A stretch of 64,000 nt of DNA, taken from Edwardsiella hoshinae NBRC 105699 = ATCC 33379 (GTDB lineage Bacteria; Pseudomonadota; Gammaproteobacteria; Enterobacterales; Enterobacteriaceae). Location of the stretch: NCBI RefSeq assembly GCF_000474215.1, contig NZ_BAUC01000005.1, positions 78,543 through 142,542 on the forward strand. Direction: 5' to 3'. The position numbers and the translations under genes were made by a program. Each line of letters starts with the position of its first letter. Positions within the stretch are counted from its first letter, which is position 1. The notes beneath the pieces were generated by a model. That model was not told where the DNA came from. It made no database searches and worked only from the letters and a program-made list of their open reading frames with translations. This document shows, in pieces, positions 50,733-59,893 of the stretch.

Positions 50733-51641
50733 TTAGGCCTGTGCGCCGTCTTCCGCCGTGTGCACCGCCGGCACCGCCTCGTCCAATGGGGCCGGACGCC
50801 CAGTCATCTTAGCCACCAGGCAGGCCAGCTTGTCGCGCATCGCCGGGCGGCGCACGATCATGTCGATGGCGCCTTTCTCCAGCAGGAACTCACTGCGCTG
50901 GAATCCCGGCGGCAGCTTCTCGCGGACCGTCTGCTCGATGACACGCGGGCCGGCGAAGCCGATCAAGGCCTTCGGTTCGCCGATGTTGATATCGCCCAAC
51001 ATCGCCAGGCTGGCGGAGACGCCGCCCATCGTCGGATCGGTCAATACCGAGATATAAGGTAGACCGCGTTCGCGCATTTTCGCCAACGCCGCGCTGGTTT
51101 TCGCCATCTGCATCAGCGACATCAACGCCTCCTGCATCCGGGCGCCGCCGCTGGCGGAAAAACAGATCAGGGCGCAGTTATCCTCCAGCGCCTGCTCGAC
51201 GGCGCGCACGAACCGCGCCCCCACTACCGATGCCATCGATCCGCCCATAAAGGAGAACTCGAAGGAAGCAGCGACCACCGGGATACCGTGCAACGTCCCC
51301 TTCATCACCACCAGCGCATCTTTTTCGTCGGTCTCTTTCTGAGCCGCGGCGAGACGATCCTTATACTTTTTGGAATCCTTAAACTTCAGGACATCCTTCG
51401 GCTCCAGCTCGCTGCCCAATTCGACATGGCTCCCCTCGTCCAACAGCGTATTCAGACGCATACGCGCCGTCATGCGCATGTGATGGTCGCACTTAGGGCA
51501 GACTTCTAAATTGCGCTCCAGCTCGGCGCGGTAGAGGACCTGACCGCAGCTATCGCACTTGGTCCATACCCCTTCCGGAATGCTTGCCTTGCGGGTTTGA
51601 GAGATATTGCTCTTATTAAGAATGCGTTCAATCCAGCTCAT
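50733..51641 (-). CDS. accD: Acetyl-CoA carboxylase carboxyltransferase subunit beta AccD
   Basis: Beta subunit of the carboxyltransferase that converts biotin-bound CO2 and acetyl-CoA to malonyl-CoA for fatty-acid synthesis (302 aa). The N-terminal zinc ribbon has Cys29, Cys32, Cys48 and Cys51; the crotonase-like core holds [35 protein letters not shown] and [13 protein letters not shown] chose the ATG at 51641 (MSWIERIL), supported by AAAGG upstream; the open frame extends 56 codons further without homology. A 271-base gap separates it from dedA, so it likely has its own promoter. Confidence 0.97.
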   Translation of the reverse strand: MSWIERILNKSNISQTRKASIPEGVWTKCDSCGQVLYRAELERNLEVCPKCDHHMRMTARMRLNTLLDEGSHVELGSELEPKDVLKFKDSKKYKDRLAAAQKETDEKDALVVMKGTLHGIPVVAASFEFSFMGGSMASVVGARFVRAVEQALEDNCALICFSASGGARMQEALMSLMQMAKTSAALAKMRERGLPYISVLTDPTMGGVSASLAMLGDINIGEPKALIGFAGPRVIEQTVREKLPPGFQRSEFLLEKGAIDMIVRRPAMRDKLACLVAKMTGRPAPLDEAVPAVHTAEDGAQA

Positions 51642-51912
51642 CGATGACCTTTCTGTTTGAACCTGGCGGAATGCCAGTCCTCTGCCCCTGCCGAGAGAAC
51701 AAAATAAAGCCCCAGCCAACACTGAGACGGGTTTTCGCCAGCGTCTCCTTGACTTCAGGGAGACGGGCCACTTTTTACCGGCAGGTAACAGACCATAAAT
51801 GCCGTTCATTAAACCACAACGGCTCGACTGTGTAGATAAAAAACTGGTCGAACCGTGCCGAGTTTACATTTTTCACCCACTCCGCGTGAGCGAAGCGCGG
51901 CGATTTTGTGAC

Positions 51913-52578
51913 CTACTTAGAGCGCATCGCACGCCGTGCCTGGCGCTTGTGGCGCCAGATCTCGATCACCCCTGGCAGGATCGAAAGCACGATGATCGCC
52001 ACGATCAGCAGCTTCAGGTTCTCCTGCACCAGCGGCACGTTACCGAACAGATACCCGGCGTAGGTGAAAGAGAGGACCCACAGCAGGGCGCCGATCACGT
52101 TATAAGCGGCGAAATGGCGGTACGTCATATGCCCCATCCCGGCGACGAAGGGAGCAAACGTGCGCACGATAGGGACAAAACGCGCCAAAATAATCGTCTT
52201 TCCACCGTGACGCTCGTAGAACGCATGGGTCTTGTCCAGGTAACTGCGACGAAAAATGCGCGAATCAGGGTTGCTAAACAAACGCTCGCCAAACAGGCGA
52301 CCGATGGTGTAGTTCAACGCATCGCCGAGGATCGCCGCCGTGACCATCAGCGCCACCATCAGATGCACGTTCATCTCATTGCTCGGTAACGAGGCTAATG
52401 CCCCGGCGACGAACAGTAACGAATCCCCCGGCAAGAATGGGGTAACCACGAGACCGGTTTCGCAGAACAAGATCAAAAACAGGATGGCGTAGATCCAGAC
52501 GCCATACTGGGCCACCAATTGCGCCAAGTGCACATCAATATGCAGAATAAAATCAACGATCCACTGTAAATATTCCAT
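51913..52578 (-). CDS. dedA: DedA-family membrane protein DedA
   Basis: Inner-membrane protein of the VTT/DedA superfamily (221 aa), thought to flip undecaprenyl phosphate or phospholipids; E. coli needs at least one member. Landmarks: [38 protein letters not shown] and [24 protein letters not shown] chose the ATG at 52578 ([13 protein letters not shown]), 15 bases after truA; a longer frame runs back into truA. It is the last gene of the pdxB-side group usg-truA-dedA. YdjZ in this window is a distant relative. Confidence 0.95.
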   Translation of the reverse strand: MEYLQWIVDFILHIDVHLAQLVAQYGVWIYAILFLILFCETGLVVTPFLPGDSLLFVAGALASLPSNEMNVHLMVALMVTAAILGDALNYTIGRLFGERLFSNPDSRIFRRSYLDKTHAFYERHGGKTIILARFVPIVRTFAPFVAGMGHMTYRHFAAYNVIGALLWVLSFTYAGYLFGNVPLVQENLKLLIVAIIVLSILPGVIEIWRHKRQARRAMRSK

Positions 52579-52592
52579 CACGGCTCCGGTTA

Positions 52593-53420
52593 TCAATCGG
52601 GTAAAAACAGCGGCCCTAACGGCGGCTGTGGTAGCGCAAACTGTGCCGGGTAATCCACGGCGACCAAATACAGCCCGGCGGCCTTGGCGGTCGCCGCCGC
52701 CAGCGTACGATCGCGGGCAGCCAGCAACTCGGCGATCCACCCCTCAGGCTGGTTGCCGCATCCCACCTCCAGCAAACTGCCAACGATGTTACGTACCATG
52801 TGGTGGACGAAAGCATTGGCCTTAATATCGACCACCACATAGGGGCCATAACGATTGACCCACAGGTGAGAGACGTTACGCCACGGGGTACGCGACTGGC
52901 ACTGGGCGGCGCGAAACGAGCTAAAGTCGTTCTCCCCCAGCAACGCCTGGCCGGCGCGCGCCATCCGTTCGGCATCCAGCGGATGGTAGAAATGCGTCAC
53001 ACCGCTCTGCAACACCGCCGGACGGTAGCGGTGATTATAGATAACATAGCGGTAGCGGCGGGCCGTTGCGCTAAAACGCGCATGAAAATCGGCGCTGACC
53101 GCTTTGACCCAGCGCACCGCGATATCCTTCGGCAGGTGAGCATTGACTCCCATGGTCCATGCCCCCTCCTGACGACAGGCATGAGTAGTGAAGTGTACCA
53201 CCTGCCCGGTAGCATGCACCCCGGCATCGGTACGCCCCGCGCAGAACACCGTCACCGGCTCGCTGGCGACCCGCGACAACGCCGCCTCCAGCCGGGCTTG
53301 CACGCTATCGACCTCCTGCTGACGCTGCCAGCCGGCATAGCGGCTGCCATCGTACTCGATCCCCAACGCGATGTGATATACCGGGCGCGCCGTCTGCCCG
53401 GCCAACGGTTGCTGCGTCAT
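52593..53420 (-). CDS. truA: tRNA pseudouridine(38-40) synthase TruA
   Basis: Converts uridines 38-40 in the anticodon stem-loop of many tRNAs to pseudouridine (275 aa). The catalytic Asp65 lies in [27 protein letters not shown] and [17 protein letters not shown] are further family blocks. The ATG at 53420 shares its first base with the usg stop (TGATG), a tight coupling seen also in E. coli; a TTG one codon earlier is less likely. A 14-base gap leads to dedA. Confidence 0.97.
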   Translation of the reverse strand: MTQQPLAGQTARPVYHIALGIEYDGSRYAGWQRQQEVDSVQARLEAALSRVASEPVTVFCAGRTDAGVHATGQVVHFTTHACRQEGAWTMGVNAHLPKDIAVRWVKAVSADFHARFSATARRYRYVIYNHRYRPAVLQSGVTHFYHPLDAERMARAGQALLGENDFSSFRAAQCQSRTPWRNVSHLWVNRYGPYVVVDIKANAFVHHMVRNIVGSLLEVGCGNQPEGWIAELLAARDRTLAAATAKAAGLYLVAVDYPAQFALPQPPLGPLFLPD

Positions 53421-54430
53421 CAATACAGGTACTCCTGCATCAGACGCTCGGCGATCTCCAAGGCCATCAGCGCACCGCCGAAACGCACGTTATCCGCCAC
53501 CGACCAAAACTGTACCGCCTCCGGCATGCCATAATCATTACGCACGCAACCGATGCTCAGGTGTGGATTACCCGAGGCATCACCCACCTGGGTCGGATAG
53601 TCATCCTCGTCACTCAGACGAATATCGCCAGTCTGCGCCAACAACTCTCGCGCCTCCTCGGCACTGAGCGGGCGCAGGGTTTCTAGCTGTACACACTGGG
53701 CATGACCATAAAAGACCGGTGACTGAATGCAGCTCACCGTCAGCGGCAATCCCGGCTCCTGCAACACCTTACGCACCTGATCCACCAGGCGGCGTTCCTC
53801 GCAGACACTGCCCTGCTCGTCCGCTAACAACGGCAACAGGTTAAACGCCAATTGCTTCTGAAACAGGCCCGGCTCGAATGGCATACCGTTAAGCAGACGA
53901 GCACTTTGTCCGGCCAGTTCGTCTACCGCCGCCTTACCGTGGGCGGAGGCAGAGAGCAGGCAGGTCACGCCGATGCGAGCCAGACCATTCTCGGCACTCA
54001 GCGGGTGGATCGCCGTTAACAATTGGCTGGTCAGACTGTCGGCCACCGCCACAATGTTGCGGTTGCGGTACTCGGCCAGCGCATGCGGATTGACCCCCGG
54101 CACCACCAGCGGAACATCCGCCTCCAGCGCAAAAGCATCGCTGCTGTCGATCACCAGACACCCGGCGTTGCCCGCCTCCTCGGCATAGCGCAGCGACGCC
54201 TCACGTCCGGCGACGAAGAACGCCAACTGGGCCTGAGCCCAATCAAAGCTGGCCGCATCCTGCACCACCATCTGGCGGCCATTCACCCGGATGCTCTCCC
54301 CGGCACTATGCTCACTGGCCAGCAGGTACAGTTCTCCCAACGGAAACTCACGTGCCTGGAGCTGCTCCAGTAACGCTTCCCCAACGGCTCCCGTCGCGCC
54401 CAATACGGCAATATTCCAGCCTTCGCTCAT
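53420..54430 (-). CDS. usg: Aspartate-semialdehyde dehydrogenase-like protein Usg
   Basis: Protein of the semialdehyde dehydrogenase family (336 aa). The NADP-binding GATGAVGE (residues 10-17) and the dimerisation domain with [25 protein letters not shown] are clear. The catalytic Cys of true Asd enzymes (NPNCST) is replaced: the aligned segment reads VADSLTS. The same replacement occurs in E. coli Usg, so it is a family trait and not damage. Function is not known. The start at 54430 is supported by GGAG seven bases upstream. It lies 115 bases after pdxB, past a terminator. Confidence 0.93.
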   Translation of the reverse strand: MSEGWNIAVLGATGAVGEALLEQLQAREFPLGELYLLASEHSAGESIRVNGRQMVVQDAASFDWAQAQLAFFVAGREASLRYAEEAGNAGCLVIDSSDAFALEADVPLVVPGVNPHALAEYRNRNIVAVADSLTSQLLTAIHPLSAENGLARIGVTCLLSASAHGKAAVDELAGQSARLLNGMPFEPGLFQKQLAFNLLPLLADEQGSVCEERRLVDQVRKVLQEPGLPLTVSCIQSPVFYGHAQCVQLETLRPLSAEEARELLAQTGDIRLSDEDDYPTQVGDASGNPHLSIGCVRNDYGMPEAVQFWSVADNVRFGGALMALEIAERLMQEYLY

Positions 54431-54485
54431 TTTAACTCTCCTCGGACGGCAAACATGAGCCCTGCCGTCCTCTTGATAACTCAGC

Positions 54486-54520
54486 AAAAATCGCCAGTAC
54501 GCACCATGGCGCACTGGCGA
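54486..54520 (-). terminator. Terminator between pdxB and usg
   Basis: TCGCCAGT and ACTGGCGA form an 8-bp stem extended inward by three pairs after one mismatch; TTTTTGC follows on the minus strand. It starts 26 bases after the pdxB stop, so usg-truA-dedA would depend on readthrough or a promoter in the remaining 55 bases. Confidence 0.75.
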
Positions 54521-54545
54521 TAAAATGTTACAGTCTGCGCACCAT

Positions 54546-55673
54546 TCAGGCGATGCGTGCGCTAAATCCTAACGCCGTCACCAGCTCGGCCGTGGCGCTA
54601 TCGTCGCAAATCACCTGAAGCGACGACCACTCCCGCCGCGCCGGATAGTGCTTACGCAGGCGATCGAATGCCCCCTCCTGCCCGGCGACGCGGCGCAACG
54701 GCGCATCATCACGGCGCACATCATACACCAGATGCATCAGACGTTTGAGCATCGCCTGATCGAGCGCGCCCTGAATACGCACCGCCGCCACCGGCGCTGG
54801 CGGCAACAGATCGGCCAAGGCGACCCGCTCCGGCCGCCCGAGGAAGGCACTGAACGCCTCGAACACCTGGGTGGTGCCACGCGCCTTACCCTCAAGGCTA
54901 TAGCCGGCGATATGCGGGGTGGCGACATCGACACAGGCTAACAGGGGCAACGACAACATCGGTTCCGGCTCCCATACGTCCAGTACCACACGCAGATCTT
55001 GTCCCGCTTGCAAGGCACGCAATAGTGCCGCATTGTCGACGATGGCGCCACGCGCTGCATTGATCAAGATACGCCCCGGCGGCAACGCCGCGAGGAACGC
55101 CTCATCTACCAGATGCCAGGTCTGATAAGGACCGGACTTATTCAGCGGAGTGTGGAAGGTGATGATGTCCGCCTCGCGTTGCAGATCCGCCAGGCGATGG
55201 AAGATCTCGCCATCGCCGCGATCGGCTCGCGGTGGATCGCACAACAGGGTGCGAACGCCCAACGCCGCTAAGCGGCGTTGCAGCCGGCTGCCGACGTTAC
55301 CCACGCCGACAATCCCCACAGTCTTATCACGCAGCACGAAGCCATCGCGCTCCGCCAGCATCATCAGGGCCGAAAAGACATACTCCACCACGGCGATCGC
55401 GTTGCAACCGGGTGCGGCGGAGAAACCGATCCCCGCCTGCGCCAACCAATCGGTATCCACATGATCGGTTCCAGCGGTGGCGGTGCCAACGAAACGCACC
55501 GTCTGATCGGCCAACAGCGCCTGATTGACCGCCGTCACCGAACGAACCATCAACGCATCGGCGCCCGCCAGTGCGTCGGTGGGTAACGGACGCCCCCGCA
55601 CCGCCTGCACCTGGCCGAGGCGGCCAAACAGCGCCTCGGCGTACGGCATATTCTCATCGACTACAATCTTCAT
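54546..55673 (-). CDS. pdxB: Erythronate-4-phosphate dehydrogenase PdxB
   Basis: Second enzyme of de novo pyridoxal 5'-phosphate synthesis: oxidises 4-phosphoerythronate using a tightly bound NAD (375 aa). A D-2-hydroxyacid dehydrogenase fold is visible: [17 protein letters not shown] for NAD, then [11 protein letters not shown] with the catalytic Arg, DVWEPEP with the Glu and [11 protein letters not shown] with the His. The C-terminal dimerisation domain typical of PdxB ([25 protein letters not shown]) is present. Neighbours match the E. coli pdxB region. Confidence 0.97.
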   Translation of the reverse strand: MKIVVDENMPYAEALFGRLGQVQAVRGRPLPTDALAGADALMVRSVTAVNQALLADQTVRFVGTATAGTDHVDTDWLAQAGIGFSAAPGCNAIAVVEYVFSALMMLAERDGFVLRDKTVGIVGVGNVGSRLQRRLAALGVRTLLCDPPRADRGDGEIFHRLADLQREADIITFHTPLNKSGPYQTWHLVDEAFLAALPPGRILINAARGAIVDNAALLRALQAGQDLRVVLDVWEPEPMLSLPLLACVDVATPHIAGYSLEGKARGTTQVFEAFSAFLGRPERVALADLLPPAPVAAVRIQGALDQAMLKRLMHLVYDVRRDDAPLRRVAGQEGAFDRLRKHYPARREWSSLQVICDDSATAELVTALGFSARIA

Positions 55674-55814
55674 CGTTTCTCCTACCCGCTAGCCAGTTTG
55701 GATTGAGCTGCGCTAATTCTGCCACTAAATAAATGTGATACCTAACCACAGCCTGTCGCTTATCGTGGGGACAGTCCGTCCAGCGGCCGCCACACCGCCG
55801 GGCGTCCCGTCAGG

Positions 55815-56318
55815 CTAGGCGAACCATTGCGCCCAACGCAAGCGCAGCCATAAACCGGGATAGCTGCTCCAGCCCGTGGTGCTGCCGACCACCTGTCCGC
55901 GCGACAGAATGATGAAGGTCGGTGTGACACCGACTCGCCACGCCGCGCTCAAGCGCCCATCGGCGTCGTTGATCACCGGAAAGCGCCACCCCCGCTGCGT
56001 CAGCAACTGGCTCAAACGCGCATCATCTCCCGAGCGCAATGCCAGCGTCACCACGTTTTCACCGTGGCGAGCCAAGGCGTCGACCGTTGGGCTGGTCACG
56101 CGACATACGCCGCACCAACTGGCCCAGACATAGATCAGCAATGGGCGTTCGGCGCTGAGCGCCGTCAGCGCTAGCGGACGTCCTGCCAGATCCGTTAACT
56201 GCGCGGGTAACACCGCCGGCAACTGAGGGCGACGCAGCATGTCCATCACCCCCGTGACCATAGCCAGCAACAACAATAGCAACGCCCCCTGCCGCGCCCA
56301 ACGCCCCAGGCGTCTCAT
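55815..56318 (-). CDS. scsD: Thioredoxin-like membrane protein ScsD
   Basis: Membrane-anchored TlpA/ResA-like thiol-disulfide protein of the Scs (suppressor of copper sensitivity) system (167 aa). One N-terminal helix (residues 9-26) tethers a periplasmic thioredoxin domain with WASWCGVCR (Cys69, Cys72) and the cis-Pro in VGVTPTFII. Its ATG overlaps the scsC stop by four bases. It is the last gene of scsABCD. In Salmonella, Scs proteins guard against copper and redox stress; the same role is inferred here. Confidence 0.9.
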   Translation of the reverse strand: MRRLGRWARQGALLLLLLAMVTGVMDMLRRPQLPAVLPAQLTDLAGRPLALTALSAERPLLIYVWASWCGVCRVTSPTVDALARHGENVVTLALRSGDDARLSQLLTQRGWRFPVINDADGRLSAAWRVGVTPTFIILSRGQVVGSTTGWSSYPGLWLRLRWAQWFA

Positions 56319-56914
56319 GGCTGTTGCGCCAGCGCGGTCTCGACCGCCTGCTCCAATTGGGCATAGTCGATCGCCCCGGGGATCAACTGCTTGCCAATAA
56401 CCAACGTCGGCGTCCCCTGAACCCCCAACACCTGCGCCAACAGCAGCGAATCGCGCAACTCCTGGATCGTCCCCTGACTATCGGCCTGGAGCCCGGCATT
56501 GCCGCTACGCTGCAACGCCGCCTGTATCGATCCCGTCGAATGATAACCGCGCTTAGCCATCAACGCCTGATGTAACGCCAGAAAACGCTCGGGTTGTTGA
56601 CGCCACAGGGTCAGTGCCAACTGTGCCGCCTGATGGGAGCTCTCCCCCTTGAAGGGAAGCAGCTTGAAGGCGACCGCCACCCGCGGATTGCGCTCGACCA
56701 GCTGCTCCAGCAGCGGATCGAGACGCTTGCAGTAAGGGCAGTTGTAATCGGTAAACACCACCACCGTCAGCTGTGCGTCGGCGGCCCCCAGGCGCGGCGT
56801 GGCCGGATTATGGAACAGCAACGTCTCCGCATCATCCGCCGCCCTCGCCCCCGGGGCCGCCAACGTTAACAGCACCAGTATCATCGTCATCATTGTCCGC
56901 AACATGATCTTCAT
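56315..56914 (-). CDS. scsC: Periplasmic DsbA-like protein ScsC
   Basis: Soluble periplasmic thiol-disulfide protein (199 aa) of the DsbA/DsbG fold. A signal peptide of about 25 residues ends APGARA. The active site is NCPYCKRLDPLL (Cys59-Pro-Tyr-Cys62), and the cis-Pro loop is VQGTPTLVIG. ScsC relatives are kept reduced by ScsB and act as isomerases or reductases. The first ATG is used here; in-frame Mets at codons 4, 8, 9 and 11 are alternatives. It starts three bases after scsB and overlaps scsD. Confidence 0.92.
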   Translation of the reverse strand: MKIMLRTMMTMILVLLTLAAPGARAADDAETLLFHNPATPRLGAADAQLTVVVFTDYNCPYCKRLDPLLEQLVERNPRVAVAFKLLPFKGESSHQAAQLALTLWRQQPERFLALHQALMAKRGYHSTGSIQAALQRSGNAGLQADSQGTIQELRDSLLLAQVLGVQGTPTLVIGKQLIPGAIDYAQLEQAVETALAQQP

Positions 56915-56917
56915 CGC

Positions 56918-58927
56918 TTACTCCTTGGCCGCAGCCAATTGGGCCAGCAACTGCCGGCGATCGAGCAGAGGAGGTAGCACCGCACCCTGTGGTAGGGCCG
57001 GGCCGTAAATTTGATTGAAGGGTACCGCCACCGCGCCCCGCTGGCGCATGAACGCCTCCAACGCGGGCGAGGGTAATGTCCAATCGCCACGCAACGCCAC
57101 CACATCGTCGGCACGCAGCGCCTGCTGCACCTCGTCGCGCAGCAACACATTCACCTTGTTCGCCTTACAGGTCACACACCAGTCGGCGGTCACATCGATG
57201 AACACGCGCTTGCGCTGCTGCAAGGCTTGTTGCACCGCCTGCTCGCTCAGCGGCTGCCAGTCAACGCGATCTTGCTGCGGCGTCAGGGCACTCTCCCCGT
57301 ACATCAGCAACGGGATGGCAGACAGCAATAGTGTCGTCAACAGCGCCCATCCCAGGCCGCGGAGCGCGTAGCGTCGCCAGCTCAACCCCAACAATAGCAA
57401 CGCCAATAACGTCATCGACGCCACGATGACAGGCCAACCGAGGTGAGCCGCCAGCAGCGACAGCAACCACAGGCTGGAGGCCAGCATCATCACCCCCAAT
57501 ATCGTCCGCAGATGCAACATCCAGCGTCCGGGGCGCGGGAGCCAGGTAGCCAGATGCGGCCAAGCGGCGATGGCCAGCCAAGGCGCGCTCATCCCTACCC
57601 CCAGTGCCAAAAACACCAGCCACAATTGCGGCAAGGGCGCGGCCAGAGCAAAGGCCAAGGCGGTGCCCATGAAGGGGGCCGAGCACGGTGTCGCCAACAG
57701 CGTGGCAAACATTCCCTGCCAGAAGTGTCCCTGGGACGCGCCAGCCAGACGGGTCATCAACGCGCTGGAGAGGGTGAGCGAGAAAAAGCCGAATAGATTA
57801 AGGGCGAACAACAAGGTGATCGCCCCCATCACGCCGATAAACCAAGGGCTTTGGAACTGGATCCCCCAGCCGACGGCCTGCTGAGTGAGACGCAAGACGC
57901 TCATCAAGCCCGCCAATAACGCGAAAGAGGCGATGATCCCCGCCGCCGAGAGCAGAAACTGGTGGCGTAGCTGACGTGCCGTCACTAACGGAGCATGCAG
58001 CACACTCCCCAACTTCAAGGCCAGCACCGGCAGCACACAGGGCATCAGATTGAGGATCAGACCGCCGGCCAGCGCCAGAAGCAACGCGCCGAGCAGCGTC
58101 GCGCTGCCCGCCGGCGGCCCCGGCGGTGCCACACTCGCCACGTCCGCACTGACCGTCATCTGTTGCGCCACGCCGACGTCGCTGATCACCAACGTCAATG
58201 GCACCGCGCGCAGATCGGGGGCCGTGCCCTGCCAGCCATCGCTGACCGCGACACGGGCATACAGTGTCTCTGCCTGTTGCCACAGTTGCGGGGCGGCGAA
58301 CGCCGCCCCCTCGGGGCCCGCCAGGAAGATCGCCGGGTGTTGCCAGCCACCGGCGCGGTCGATGCGCAAGGTCAGGTTGCCGCGCTCATAACCCGCGCTG
58401 ACCCGATCCACCATGCCATGATCCAGCGGCAACGTTCCCTCCGCCTGCGCCAAGGTATGACGGAATTCGGCCGTTGGTGCAGATAATAGATCCAGATCGA
58501 ACGGATAATCATGCAGCACACACACATCACTGCATAACGGCAGGGTCAGCACACCTTGCAGGCGGGTCGCCGTAGTGTTTACCTGGATCGGGAAGCTGAC
58601 ATCATTGACATACCCCTGCGCCGTCAGCCCCGCCACCGAAAAACGTTGCGGTACCGGCCAACGCCAATGCACCGCCAGCGACGGTGTACGCCAAGCGATA
58701 CTCGGTGCCACACCCCCTTCGCCGGGAGCGCGCCAATAGGTTTTCCACCCACTGGCGAGCGCTACCTGCACCACCAGATCGACCCGCTGCGCATCCTGCC
58801 GGGCGGCGCTAAAGCGCACTCGGGCTTGGCCGTTACTGTCGCCCAGTAACCAGCCGCTATCGGCTGCCCACCCCAGGGGCAGCCAGAGGCACAGGCCGAT
58901 GGCCAGCGCCCTAAAAATCAAAGACAT
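56918..58927 (-). CDS. scsB: DsbD-like electron transporter ScsB
   Basis: Membrane protein that carries electrons from cytoplasmic thioredoxin to the periplasmic ScsC (669 aa). Layout: signal peptide (residues 1-21), an N-terminal periplasmic domain with LTLPLCSDVCVLHD, an eight-helix DsbD/CcdA core with NLMPCVLPVLALKLG and LLATPCSAPFMGTALAF (the two redox cysteines), and a C-terminal thioredoxin domain with TADWCVTCKANK. This three-part pattern and the N-terminal domain mark ScsB rather than DsbD. It starts 51 bases after scsA. Confidence 0.93.
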   Translation of the reverse strand: MSLIFRALAIGLCLWLPLGWAADSGWLLGDSNGQARVRFSAARQDAQRVDLVVQVALASGWKTYWRAPGEGGVAPSIAWRTPSLAVHWRWPVPQRFSVAGLTAQGYVNDVSFPIQVNTTATRLQGVLTLPLCSDVCVLHDYPFDLDLLSAPTAEFRHTLAQAEGTLPLDHGMVDRVSAGYERGNLTLRIDRAGGWQHPAIFLAGPEGAAFAAPQLWQQAETLYARVAVSDGWQGTAPDLRAVPLTLVISDVGVAQQMTVSADVASVAPPGPPAGSATLLGALLLALAGGLILNLMPCVLPVLALKLGSVLHAPLVTARQLRHQFLLSAAGIIASFALLAGLMSVLRLTQQAVGWGIQFQSPWFIGVMGAITLLFALNLFGFFSLTLSSALMTRLAGASQGHFWQGMFATLLATPCSAPFMGTALAFALAAPLPQLWLVFLALGVGMSAPWLAIAAWPHLATWLPRPGRWMLHLRTILGVMMLASSLWLLSLLAAHLGWPVIVASMTLLALLLLGLSWRRYALRGLGWALLTTLLLSAIPLLMYGESALTPQQDRVDWQPLSEQAVQQALQQRKRVFIDVTADWCVTCKANKVNVLLRDEVQQALRADDVVALRGDWTLPSPALEAFMRQRGAVAVPFNQIYGPALPQGAVLPPLLDRRQLLAQLAAAKE

Positions 58928-58978
58928 AATTATTCTCCGCCAATAACAGTAAAAGAGGACGAGCGCACCCGTCCGGCG

Positions 58979-59347
58979 TTATTCGCGGAAGACACACAAC
59001 CTGAGATGGAGACGCCGTTGCGCCGGCGAGCGCACCGGAGGCCGATAGCGCACGAGGCGGGAGAGATCACGCAAGGGGCAGAGAAGTAGCAGCAGGAAAG
59101 TCAGCAGGGCCAGCGCCAGATGCTCCAAGGCCAACGGCGGCGCGCTCAGTAACATCTTTGCCCCCGGCGAGCAGGCGCTCGGTGCACTCCCCTCGCCTTG
59201 ACTATCCGGGGCAGAAAACGACGAGACAGCGAGGGGGAACGACTGGCTCAGTTGATGCACGCCGGCCATGCGCTGGCTGGTGCAGACCAGCACCACCAGG
59301 CACGCGAGCGCCAATAACCATTTCGCCATCCCTTTGTGTCGCGCCAT
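58979..59347 (-). CDS. scsA: Small membrane protein ScsA
   Basis: First gene of scsABCD; short protein (122 aa with this start) with an N-terminal hydrophobic helix (AKWLLALACLVVLVCT), a Ser/Pro-rich loop with one Cys, a second long helix (LEHLALALLTFLLLLLCPL) and a basic tail ending LRLCVFRE. This pattern resembles Salmonella ScsA, including TSQRMAG after the first helix. Two in-frame ATGs upstream (59350, 59359) are possible; 59347 gives MARHKG. Its last half (59072-59232) is repeated in degraded form at 63001-63158. Molecular role is unknown; some ScsA proteins aid peroxide tolerance. Confidence 0.78.
   Translation of the reverse strand: MARHKGMAKWLLALACLVVLVCTSQRMAGVHQLSQSFPLAVSSFSAPDSQGEGSAPSACSPGAKMLLSAPPLALEHLALALLTFLLLLLCPLRDLSRLVRYRPPVRSPAQRRLHLRLCVFRE
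59072..59232. repeat. Direct repeat A, copy 1 (inside scsA)
   Basis: This 161-bp part of scsA is found again at 63001-63158 at about 90% identity, with one 3-base gap. Copy 1 is the functional one. The repeat ends abruptly at GACAGCGA in both copies. Confidence 0.9.
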
Positions 59348-59392
59348 CATCGCCCCCATGATTAACTTGGGTTATCTTACCTTAGCGATAAC

Positions 59393-59447
59393 AATTCACA
59401 ATCCCATGTATTCACCGCCTGCAACTGAACGCACGGATTGTCATCCG
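59393..59447. repeat. Direct repeat B, copy 1
   Basis: These 55 bases are identical to 63162-63216. In copy 1 they lie 160 bp beyond repeat A; in copy 2 only 3 bp separate them, so the second copy has an internal deletion covering the scsA start and promoter. Confidence 0.92.
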
Positions 59448-59657
59448 CTACCAAAAGAAGTAAAGCAGCTAGCCTACATCCAGCACGAAGAGCGCAAACT
59501 CTCCCTACGGCAGGCAACGCCAGACTGGCAACATGCCAGCGACGTGGTTATGCCGTACCGGCTGACAACACTTAACGCCGGCGGGCTTGCACTTCATTAC
59601 ACGCTTCAACGAAAAGGGATAACGGTCGTTATAACCAGAAAATCTAATCAACAATAG
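59406..59657 (+). CDS. Hypothetical 83-aa frame divergent from scsA
   Basis: An ATG within repeat B opens a frame of 83 codons beginning MYSPPATERTDCHPLPKEV and ending RKSNQQ. No strong ribosome site precedes it and I do not recognise a family. The first 14 codons recur at copy 2 (63175-63216) before the sequences diverge, so it may have been broken by the rearrangement there. It is plausible as an old gene or as chance coding. Confidence 0.3.
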   Translation: MYSPPATERTDCHPLPKEVKQLAYIQHEERKLSLRQATPDWQHASDVVMPYRLTTLNAGGLALHYTLQRKGITVVITRKSNQQ

Positions 59658-59670
59658 CTTCAGATAGGCG

Positions 59671-59853
59671 CTCACCGTTCGCCAATGGCGCTTATCACTA
59701 CCACGCTACCGTAACGTTGTGGAAAAATGTTTTAGCCGATTATTAAAAGAACAGTATGGCATTGCCAGCTGTTACGACAAAACGGTATGCAAGAATCTGT
59801 CATGGGTGAAACTAGGCGGCATCAATCTCTTTTACAATCTGTTAAGCGATTAA
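59671..59853 (+). pseudogene. IS5-family transposase remnant
   Basis: A frame on the plus strand reads LTVRQWRLSLPRYRNVVEKC and continues to KLGGINLFYNLLSD before a stop at 59851. RNVVE-x-CF-x-RL, then IASCYDKT and NLSWVKL, fit the C-terminus of IS5-type DDE transposases (usual form RNxVERxFxRLK ... IATRYDKTxRNxLxMVKL). The catalytic Glu would be in VVEK. Upstream is an in-frame stop at 59665, so only about 60 codons remain and no inverted-repeat end is evident. It marks past mobile-element activity at the edge of the AT-rich block. Confidence 0.7.
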
Positions 59854-59893
59854 AGGATACAGCCTAGTTTAACTTTAATAATTCAATCACTAA

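Larger units (their letters stand above)
59360..59893. other. Junction region between scsA and the AT-rich block
   Basis: About 530 bp. From left: the scsA upstream region, repeat B copy 1, a possible 83-codon frame, then a transposase remnant reaching 59853. GC content falls steadily to the right, which marks the left edge of the accessory block. Confidence 0.7.

Noticed and set aside
53420..54430. Loss of the catalytic Cys in Usg as a sign of a pseudogene
   Set aside because: E. coli Usg shows the same replacement and the rest of the protein is well conserved, so it is a family trait.
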